A DNA stretch of 19,172 nt from Alphaproteobacteria bacterium. Its GTDB lineage: Bacteria > Pseudomonadota > Alphaproteobacteria > Rhodobacterales > Rhodobacteraceae. Of the stretch, positions 12,805 through 19,172 are shown one piece after another. The stretch covers positions 1 through 19,172 of the forward strand of contig JAJRRX010000442.1 in the NCBI GenBank assembly GCA_024279075.1, in the 5' to 3' direction. The notes beneath the pieces are model-generated. The model was not told where the DNA came from and did no database searches. It saw only the letters and a program-made list of their open reading frames with translations. A program made the translations under genes and the position numbers. Numbering within the stretch: the stretch's first letter is position 1; each line of letters opens with the position of its first letter.

Positions 12805-13875
12805 ATGAGCAATCCTTCCCCAATGTCCGTGTTAAATGACCGTTCGCGCGAGGTTTTTCGCCTGATTGTGGAGTCGTATTTGGACACGGGGGAGCCGGTT
12901 GGCTCGCGCACGCTAAGCCGTCAACTCGCCGAGCAGGTTTCGGCCGCGACCATTCGCAACACGATGCAAGACCTTGAGCACCTCGGCCTACTTAATAGCC
13001 CGCATATTTCGGCGGGGCGGCTGCCCACCCAGCAAGGGCTCCGGCTTTTTGTTGATGGTTTGCTGGAAATTGGCGGGGTTTCGGGGGTGGACCGCAGCGA
13101 GATCGAGAAATCTATGGAGGACACGCCAGATATTCAGGCGGCACTGGATAAATCCGCCAAAATGCTTTCCGGCCTCACCCACGGGGCCAGCCTTGTGCTA
13201 ACCCCGAAAACCGAATCTGCGATCAAGCATATCGAGTTTGTGTCGCTAGCGCCGAATCGCGCCCTCGTGGTTCTGGTCACGGCTGATGGGCAGGTTGAAA
13301 ACCGGATTTTTACCCCGCCGATGGGGATGACGCCATCTTCGATGCGCGAGGCGGCAAACTTCTTGAATGCGGTGATGGAAGGCCACACAGTTGATGAATT
13401 CCGGCAAATTGTTTCACGTGAAGTCGCCAATAACCAAGCTGAGCTGAACATACTTTCACAAAAACTGATTGAAATGGGCGTGGCCATGTGGGCCGATGCG
13501 CCGGAGGGCGCGCCGGAGCGCTTAATTGTGCGCGGCAGAGCGAATCTGCTTGATGAAAACGCCAATGAGGAAGACCTAGAGCGCATCCGGCAGCTGTTTG
13601 ACGACCTTGAGCGCAAGCGCGATTTGGAGAATCTACTCTCACTCACCGAGGCGGGAGACGGGGTGCGGGTTTTTATTGGCGCAGAGAACAAACTTTTCTC
13701 ACTTTCGGGTTCCTCTTTGGTGGTTTCTCCCTATATGAACAGTGAGCGAAAAATTGTTGGCGCGGTTGGTGTCATCGGCCCGACCCATCTAAATTATGCC
13801 CGTATTGTTCCGATTGTGGATTATACCGCGCAGTTGATGGGGCGGCTGGTCTCGAACCCGCCGAGACAGAGGTAA
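12805..13875 (+). CDS. hrcA: Heat-inducible transcription repressor HrcA
   Basis: HrcA represses groESL and sometimes dnaK operons by binding CIRCE operators, with GroEL activity feeding back on its folding. The 356-residue protein has the N-terminal winged-helix domain (about 8-80: LNDRSREVFRLIVESYLDTG, GSRTLS, SAATIRNTMQDLE-LG, HISAGRLPT), then the long GAF-like effector domain, ending with GVIGPTHLNYARIVPIVDYTA. The ATG has GAGA about 6 bases upstream. grpE follows after 6 bases, forming the hrcA-grpE unit common in alphaproteobacteria. Its target operators are not in this window. A degenerate parS lies inside it, encoding IVSREV. Confidence 0.96.
   Translation: MSNPSPMSVLNDRSREVFRLIVESYLDTGEPVGSRTLSRQLAEQVSAATIRNTMQDLEHLGLLNSPHISAGRLPTQQGLRLFVDGLLEIGGVSGVDRSEIEKSMEDTPDIQAALDKSAKMLSGLTHGASLVLTPKTESAIKHIEFVSLAPNRALVVLVTADGQVENRIFTPPMGMTPSSMREAANFLNAVMEGHTVDEFRQIVSREVANNQAELNILSQKLIEMGVAMWADAPEGAPERLIVRGRANLLDENANEEDLERIRQLFDDLERKRDLENLLSLTEAGDGVRVFIGAENKLFSLSGSSLVVSPYMNSERKIVGAVGVIGPTHLNYARIVPIVDYTAQLMGRLVSNPPRQR
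13410..13425. promoter_or_regulatory. Degenerate parS-like site within hrcA
   Basis: TGTTTCACGTGAAGTC matches the parS consensus at 13 of 16 positions. The left arm and the central CACGTG are perfect, and only the last three bases differ (GTC for ACA). It is read in the same frame as the rsmG site, encoding VSREV. It may be a weak ParB site 6.2 kb from the nearest perfect one, or a chance or peptide-driven resemblance. Confidence 0.4.
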
Positions 13876-13881
13876 AGTAAG

Positions 13882-14460
13882 ATGAGCAATGATAAAAACG
13901 ACTTTTTGGACGATATCGACGAGATTGAAGCCGAGCTGGAAGAGCAAGAGCTGGCGGACCTTGAGCCGCCAACGGTTGATGAGCTGGAAGACGAAAACAA
14001 GCAGCTGAAGGACCGCTTAATGCGGGCCATGGCCGAGACTGAAAACATCCGCAAACGCGGTGAGCGTGACCGGCGCGAGGCCGAGGCTTATGGCGGCACC
14101 AAACTGGCGCGCGACCTGCTTTCAGTGCACGATAACATGGCGCGGGCCCTTGAAAATATAGACGAAGAACTGCGTGAAAAACACGGTTCACTTACTGAGG
14201 GGCTAGAGCTGACCCAGCGCGAGCTTCTACAGGTGTTTGAAAAACACAAAATTGTTAAGGTTGCGCCAGCGAATGGTGATAAGTTTGACCCCAAGCTGCA
14301 TCAGGCGATGTTTGAGGCCCCTGTGCCAAACACCGTTAAAGGCACGGTTATTCAAACCATGGCGCCCGGTTTTACCATTGCAGGCCGCTTGATTCGGGCG
14401 GCGCAAGTTGGGGTTTCGTCTAATACTGACCCAGTGAAGCCCGCTGAATCGGAAGATTAG
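13882..14460 (+). CDS. grpE: GrpE nucleotide exchange factor for DnaK
   Basis: GrpE releases ADP from DnaK and so completes the Hsp70 chaperone cycle. The 192-residue protein has an acidic N-terminus, a long coiled coil (about 15-65, with EDENKQLKDRLMRAMAETEN), the conserved RKRGERDRREAEAYG and LLSVHDNMARAL blocks, and the C-terminal beta domain with FDPKLHQAMFE and a GTVIQTMAPGF segment. It lies 6 bases after hrcA with AGAGG overlapping the hrcA end as Shine-Dalgarno, so the two are co-transcribed. Its TAG stop overlaps the opposing mutS TAA stop (TTAG). Confidence 0.97.
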   Translation: MSNDKNDFLDDIDEIEAELEEQELADLEPPTVDELEDENKQLKDRLMRAMAETENIRKRGERDRREAEAYGGTKLARDLLSVHDNMARALENIDEELREKHGSLTEGLELTQRELLQVFEKHKIVKVAPANGDKFDPKLHQAMFEAPVPNTVKGTVIQTMAPGFTIAGRLIRAAQVGVSSNTDPVKPAESED

Positions 14461-17072
14461 AGCTTGCCCTTAAGCTCATAAAGTAATGCCAAAGCCTCGC
14501 GCGGTGAAAGCTCATCGGGCGAGATATCGGCCAGCAGGGTTTCCACTTCGGACTCCTGCACGGGCGCAGGCTGCACCGCGCCAAACAGCGGCAAGTCATC
14601 TATCAGTACGTGCCCCATGCCCTCAAGCTCCCGCTTTTCCAGCATATCAAGTACTGCGCGTGCACGAGTGATCACGGGCTTGGGTAGCCCCGCCAGTTTA
14701 GCGACCTGCACCCCGTAAGAACGGTCCGCCGCGCCGGCGATAACCTCATGCAGGAAAATAACATCGCCCTTCCATTCCTTTACGGAAACTGTGGCGTTAT
14801 GTAGGCCCTTCAAGCTGTCGGCAAGCACCGTAAGCTCATGATAATGCGTGGCAAAAATCGCACGGCACTGGTTAACCTCATGCAGGTTCTCAAGCGTGGC
14901 CCACGCAATCGAAAGCCCGTCATAGGTTGCTGTGCCGCGCCCGATTTCGTCTAGAATTACCAGCGCCCGGCTGCCCGCTTGGTTTAGAATCGCTGCCGTT
15001 TCCACCATTTCGACCATAAAGGTTGATTGCCCCCGCGCGAGGTCATCCGCCGCACCAACACGGCTGAAAAGCTGGTCCACCAGCCCGATATGAGCCGAGG
15101 CCGCGGGCACATAAGCCCCCATTTGCGCCAATATCGCAATGATCGCATTTTGCCGTAGAAACGTGGATTTACCAGCCATATTGGGACCAGTCAGCAGCCA
15201 AATTGGCTTTTTCTCGGCGCTCAGGTCGCAATTATTGGCGATAAACGGCTTGCCAGACCCCCGCAAAGCTGCTTCCACCACTGGGTGCCGCCCCGCCTCA
15301 ATTTCGAATGCGCGGGAGCCGTCAAGCATGGGCCGCGTCCAGTCTTCTTCCATTGCCAGCACCGCCAGTGCGGTCGCGAGATCGATCTCAGCCAAGGCCT
15401 GCGCCACGCCGGAAAGCTGGGCCGCTTCTACCATAATCGCCGCCCGCAGATCCTCGAAAATCTGCTTTTCCATCTCCAGCGCCCGGCTGCCTGCATTCAG
15501 GATTCTGGTTTCAAGCTCTGAAAGCTCCACCGTGGTAAACCGCACCGCATTGGCAGTGGTTTGGCGGTGGATATAGGTTTCTGAAAACAGGGGACTAAGC
15601 ATTTTCTCGGCATGGGTAGATGTGATTTCAATGAAATAGCCAAGCACATTATTATGCTTTATTTTCAGCGTGTTAATTCCTGTTTCTCGTGCATATATCG
15701 CCTGTTTTTCGGCAATGACCCCGCGCCCCTCATCCCGCAATTTGCGGGCAATATCGAGCTCGCGCGCATAACCTTCAGCCACAAAACCACCGTCACGGGT
15801 CAACAAAGGTGGCTCGGCCACAAGCGCCGCTTGCAAAAGCTTGATCAGCTTTTCATGGCCCTGCATAAGCGCTAACGCGTTGGCCGTGCCTTCGGGCTGC
15901 TTGGCCGAGGCAAAATCAGCCGCGATCATGGCTGCTTGCTCCAGCGCGTTGCGCACCGCAGCCAAATCCCTCGGTCCGCCGCGCTCAAGCGAAAGCCTTG
16001 AAAGGCAACGCTCCGTATCCGGCACTTGGGTGAGGCGGGCGCGAATATCTTGGCAACTGGCGGAGGCTTCCACAAAGCCTTCGACCATATCCAACCGGTG
16101 GGTGATAGTGGATAAGTCATTGGAAGGGCTGGTTAATCGGCTTTCCAGCAGCCGCCCGCCGCCCCCTGTCAGTGTGCGGTCAATCGTGTCTAGCAACGCG
16201 CCTTTGCGGCCACCCGATAGCGCACGCACCAGCTCTAGGTTGCGCCGCGTTGAAGCGTCAATTTGCATCCGGCTCCCCACTGCCTCCTGCACGGGCGGCG
16301 AGAGGAGCGGCATTTTTCCACATTGGGTAAGCTCAAGGTAATCCACAATCGCACCCATTGCCGCCAGCTCAGCGCGTGAAAACTGGCCAAAACCATCAAG
16401 CGAGGCCACTTCAAAGAGCTTCCCGAGCCGCCCCTTGGCGGATTCGCTGTCAAAGGATGAGGGGGCCAAGGGCGTCATCCCATACCCTGCCGTTTCGAGC
16501 TTTCCTCGCACGTTATCGTCGATATTCTGCGAAATCAGCAGTTCCTTTGGGGCCAGCCTTGCCAGCAATGGCTCCAATGCCAGCGCTGTAACCGCGCTCA
16601 CCTGAAAGGCTCCAGTAGACACATCCACCCACGCCACACCGAACTCCCCACGGAGTTCAGACAATGAAACCAAGTAGTTATGAGCGCGGGCCTCCAGCAA
16701 GCTATCTTCCGTTAGCGTGCCGGGCGTGACAAGCCGCACCACGTCCCGCTTCACGATCGCCTTATAACCGCGCTTTTTGGCTTCCTTGGGGGATTCCATC
16801 TGCTCGCCAACCGCCACACGAAAACCCTTGCGGATCAGCGTCAGCAAATACCCTTCTGCGGCGTGGTGCGGCACCCCGCACATGGCAATATCCTCGCCCT
16901 CGTGCTTGCCGCGCTTGGTCAGCGCAATGTCCAAGGCTGCCGAGGCCGCAATAGCATCGTCAAAAAACAGCTCATAAAAATCGCCCATGCGGTAAAACAG
17001 CAGCGCGTCGGGGTATCTGGCTTTAATCTCCAGATATTGCGCCATCATCGGGGTTATGCTTGGTTTTGCCAC
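14457..17072 (-). CDS. mutS: DNA mismatch repair ATPase MutS
   Basis: MutS recognises base mismatches and small loops and starts mismatch repair with MutL. The 871-residue protein has the mismatch-reading Phe-x-Glu motif as Phe32-Tyr33-Glu34 in RMGDFYELF. It also has connector, core and clamp domains, Walker A GPNMAGKSTFL (about 627-637), and the DEIGRGTATYDG Walker B/signature (about 705-716); the fourth-from-last residue group reads TATYDG where E. coli has TSTYDG. The C-terminal tail ends near LLYELKGKL. The start is GTG at 17072 with AAGGAAAG upstream; an in-frame ATG pair at residues 9-10 would still keep the core. It is convergent with grpE and divergent from maeB. Confidence 0.97.
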   Translation of the reverse strand: MAKPSITPMMAQYLEIKARYPDALLFYRMGDFYELFFDDAIAASAALDIALTKRGKHEGEDIAMCGVPHHAAEGYLLTLIRKGFRVAVGEQMESPKEAKKRGYKAIVKRDVVRLVTPGTLTEDSLLEARAHNYLVSLSELRGEFGVAWVDVSTGAFQVSAVTALALEPLLARLAPKELLISQNIDDNVRGKLETAGYGMTPLAPSSFDSESAKGRLGKLFEVASLDGFGQFSRAELAAMGAIVDYLELTQCGKMPLLSPPVQEAVGSRMQIDASTRRNLELVRALSGGRKGALLDTIDRTLTGGGGRLLESRLTSPSNDLSTITHRLDMVEGFVEASASCQDIRARLTQVPDTERCLSRLSLERGGPRDLAAVRNALEQAAMIAADFASAKQPEGTANALALMQGHEKLIKLLQAALVAEPPLLTRDGGFVAEGYARELDIARKLRDEGRGVIAEKQAIYARETGINTLKIKHNNVLGYFIEITSTHAEKMLSPLFSETYIHRQTTANAVRFTTVELSELETRILNAGSRALEMEKQIFEDLRAAIMVEAAQLSGVAQALAEIDLATALAVLAMEEDWTRPMLDGSRAFEIEAGRHPVVEAALRGSGKPFIANNCDLSAEKKPIWLLTGPNMAGKSTFLRQNAIIAILAQMGAYVPAASAHIGLVDQLFSRVGAADDLARGQSTFMVEMVETAAILNQAGSRALVILDEIGRGTATYDGLSIAWATLENLHEVNQCRAIFATHYHELTVLADSLKGLHNATVSVKEWKGDVIFLHEVIAGAADRSYGVQVAKLAGLPKPVITRARAVLDMLEKRELEGMGHVLIDDLPLFGAVQPAPVQESEVETLLADISPDELSPREALALLYELKGKL

Positions 17073-17216
17073 GGGCTTTCCTTTGTTTGGCCAAACCTAC
17101 AGCGCCGCGCGGGCTGGGGGAAGGCGGAAAATACGCGGATACCCCCAGAAATATCATTGCGCAAACGGGCGCTGAATAGTAATAATCGGAAATTCGACTT
17201 AGAAACGAGATTTGCA
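17073..17216. promoter_or_regulatory. Divergent mutS/maeB promoter region
   Basis: This 144-base gap carries the starts of mutS (minus) and maeB (plus). A possible maeB promoter is TTGCGC (17157-17162) and AATAAT (17181-17186) spaced by 18 bases. The mutS side has the Shine-Dalgarno but no convincing promoter hexamers. The maeB Shine-Dalgarno is weak (ACGAGA, about 17205-17210). No operator or terminator is visible. Confidence 0.35.
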
Positions 17217-19172
17217 ATGTCCGACAATACCAAAGTGACCGATGAAGAGGCGCTGGCCTACCACCTTGAGCCAACGCCCGGCAAGATCGAGGTGATCGCC
17301 AGCACCGCGATGACCACTCAGCGCGACCTCTCACTGGCCTATTCCCCCGGTGTGGCAGCCCCCGTGCAGGCTATCGCCGATGACCCGGCATTTGCCTATG
17401 ATTATACCTCCAAGGGCAACCTTGTGGCGGTGGTTTCTAACGGCACAGCGATTTTGGGCATGGGTAATTTGGGCGCCCTCGCTTCCAAGCCGGTGATGGA
17501 AGGCAAGGCGGTGCTGTTCAAGCGTTTTGCCGATGTGAACGCGATCGATATCGAGCTTGATACCGAGGACCCTGACGAGATTATCAACGCCGTGAAGCTG
17601 ATGGGGCCAACCTTTGGCGGCATTAACCTTGAGGATATCAAAGCGCCGGAATGTTTTATCATCGAGCAAAGACTCAAAGAAATCATGAATATACCGGTTT
17701 TCCATGATGACCAGCACGGCACAGCGGTGATTTGCGCGGCGGGGCTTATTAACGCTTTGCACATTTCCGGCAAGAAAATTGAAGATTGCCAGATTGTGCT
17801 GAATGGCGCGGGCGCGGCGGGCATTGCCTGCATCGAATTGCTTAAATCCTTGGGTGCGCAACATGATAAATGTATTGTGTGTGATACAAAAGGCGTGATC
17901 TATCAGGGCCGCACCGAGGGGATGAACCAGTGGAAATCGGCCCACGCCGCCAATACTGATTTGCGCACGCTGGATGAGGCGATGAAGGGGGCGGATGTGT
18001 TTCTTGGCGTCTCGGCCAAGGGCGCGGTGACGCCGGAGATGGTGGAAAGCATGGCGGCCCACCCCGTGATTTTCGCCATGGCGAATCCCGACCCCGAAAT
18101 CACCCCCGAAGAGGCCCACGCCGTGCGCTCCGATGCGATTGTGGCCACGGGCCGCTCGGATTACCCCAATCAAGTCAACAACGTGCTCGGCTTCCCTTAC
18201 CTTTTTCGCGGCGCGCTGGATATCCACGCGCGCTCGATCAACGACGCCATGAAAATCGCCTGTGCCGAGGCACTGGCGAAGCTGGCGCGCGAAGATGTGC
18301 CGGACGAAGTGGCCATGGCATATGGCCAAAAGCTGACCTTCGGGCGGGATTACATAATTCCGACCCCGTTTGACCCCCGCCTGATCCACGTGATTCCGCC
18401 CGCTGTGGCCAAGGCTGGCATGGATACCGGCTGCGCTCGCCGCCCAATCATTGATATGGAAGCCTATGAAAATAGATTGAAAGATAGGTTGGACCCGACA
18501 AGCTCTATCCTGCGCTCGCTTTATCAGCGCGCCAAGCGCGAGCAGGCGCGGATTGTTTTTGCCGAGGGGGACGATGAGCGCGTGGTGCGCGCAGCGGTGG
18601 CTTATGTGCGCTCGGGGCTCGGGCAAGCCGTGGTGGTTGGCCGTGATGAACAGGTGCAGCAATTCCTGAATGAAGCGGGGATGCCCGAGGCTTTTGCCGA
18701 GATCGAGGTGATAAATGCTGCCAAAATTGATAACCTGAAGGAAATGACAGACATGCTTTATGCCCGCCTGCAACGGCGCGGGTTTGACCAGCGGGATTGC
18801 CATAAAATAGCCAGCCGAGACCGCCACGTTTTTGCCTCGCTTTTGCTGGCGCATGGTGAGGTTGACGGGATGATCACGGGCGTTACCCGCAAATCGGCAC
18901 AGGTGCTTTCGCTGATCAACTATGTGTTTGACGCCGAGCCGGGTGACGGTGCGGTGGGCATTACCGCCGTTATTAACAAGGGTAAAATGGTGCTAATCGC
19001 TGATACTTTGGTGCATGAATGGCCCGAAACCCACGACCTTGCCGATATCGCCGAGCGCGCCGCCGAAGTGGCCCGCAACCTTGGGCTAGAGCCGCGTGTG
19101 GCCTTTGCCAGCTTCTCGAATTTTGGTTATCCGGTGTCGGAACGGGCCGAGAAAATGGAATTTGCCGCCGCC
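17217..19172 (+). CDS. maeB: NADP-type malic enzyme with phosphotransacetylase-like C-terminal domain (cut by window edge)
   Basis: Malic enzyme decarboxylates malate to pyruvate, supplying NADPH and linking the TCA cycle to pyruvate. The frame is open for 652 codons to the edge; relatives are about 750-770 residues, so roughly 100 are missing. The malic domain holds AYSPGVAAP with catalytic-type Tyr42, GKAVLFK with Lys97, metal ligands in NLEDIKAPE (Glu139, Asp140) and FHDDQHGTA (Asp164/165), and the nucleotide-binding GAGAAG (198-203). From about residue 440 the sequence changes to a phosphotransacetylase-like domain (IVFAEGDDERVVRAA, VDGMITGVTRKSAQVL, VNNVLGFP lies earlier), which in such enzymes regulates oligomer activity, often through acetyl-CoA. 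The cofactor preference is inferred from the family. Confidence 0.93.
   Translation, partial: MSDNTKVTDEEALAYHLEPTPGKIEVIASTAMTTQRDLSLAYSPGVAAPVQAIADDPAFAYDYTSKGNLVAVVSNGTAILGMGNLGALASKPVMEGKAVLFKRFADVNAIDIELDTEDPDEIINAVKLMGPTFGGINLEDIKAPECFIIEQRLKEIMNIPVFHDDQHGTAVICAAGLINALHISGKKIEDCQIVLNGAGAAGIACIELLKSLGAQHDKCIVCDTKGVIYQGRTEGMNQWKSAHAANTDLRTLDEAMKGADVFLGVSAKGAVTPEMVESMAAHPVIFAMANPDPEITPEEAHAVRSDAIVATGRSDYPNQVNNVLGFPYLFRGALDIHARSINDAMKIACAEALAKLAREDVPDEVAMAYGQKLTFGRDYIIPTPFDPRLIHVIPPAVAKAGMDTGCARRPIIDMEAYENRLKDRLDPTSSILRSLYQRAKREQARIVFAEGDDERVVRAAVAYVRSGLGQAVVVGRDEQVQQFLNEAGMPEAFAEIEVINAAKIDNLKEMTDMLYARLQRRGFDQRDCHKIASRDRHVFASLLLAHGEVDGMITGVTRKSAQVLSLINYVFDAEPGDGAVGITAVINKGKMVLIADTLVHEWPETHDLADIAERAAEVARNLGLEPRVAFASFSNFGYPVSERAEKMEFAAA

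Noticed and set aside
18386..18400. CACGTG core in maeB as another parS
   Set aside because: The flanks (GATC before, ATTC after) do not match the TGTTT/AAACA arms; only the hexamer core is shared.
17331..18854. A 507-codon open frame on the minus strand
   Set aside because: It lies opposite maeB, whose motifs and codon pattern are clear on the plus strand. Its His/Arg-rich translation matches no family I recognise and is typical of an antisense shadow in GC-rich DNA.

Overview
The window is a 19.2 kb stretch of alphaproteobacterial chromosome, most like the Rhodobacterales. That placement rests on the gene order aroE-maf / hemE-hemJ-rho-mnmE-mnmG-rsmG-parA-parB / hemW-ridA-rdgB-rph / hrcA-grpE and on the protein sequences. 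The genes are tightly packed housekeeping genes. I see no transposon, prophage, CRISPR array, tRNA or rRNA.

Layout. (1) 1-788, minus strand: maf and the N-terminal part of aroE, overlapping. (2) 789-1097: the only long non-coding gap. It lies between divergent maf and hemE and carries a perfect DnaA box, a second consensus-type box, an imperfect 20-bp direct repeat and an AT-rich palindrome. In Caulobacter and Rickettsia the replication origin is beside hemE, so this is a strong oriC candidate. (3) 1098-9493, plus strand: two heme genes, rho, the tRNA-modification genes mnmE and mnmG, the rRNA methylase rsmG, and the partition genes parA and parB. From mnmE to parB the genes are nearly contiguous or overlapping. 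(4) 9490-12696, minus strand: rph, rdgB, ridA, hemW and a DUF454 membrane protein form one operon with overlapping ends. (5) 12805-14460, plus strand: the heat-shock pair hrcA-grpE. (6) 14457-17072, minus strand: mutS. (7) 17217 to the end, plus strand: maeB, a malic enzyme with a phosphotransacetylase-like C-terminal domain, cut by the window edge.

The unifying theme is chromosome replication and segregation. Two perfect 16-bp parS palindromes sit inside coding DNA. One begins within the mnmG start codon and the other lies near the 5' end of rsmG, read in a different frame. Both are just upstream of parA-parB, and a degenerate third copy is in hrcA. The candidate origin lies 4-6 kb from the perfect sites, so this looks like the origin/centromere domain of the chromosome. 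No new multi-gene system is evident. The most interesting material is the non-coding origin candidate and the dual-use parS sites.
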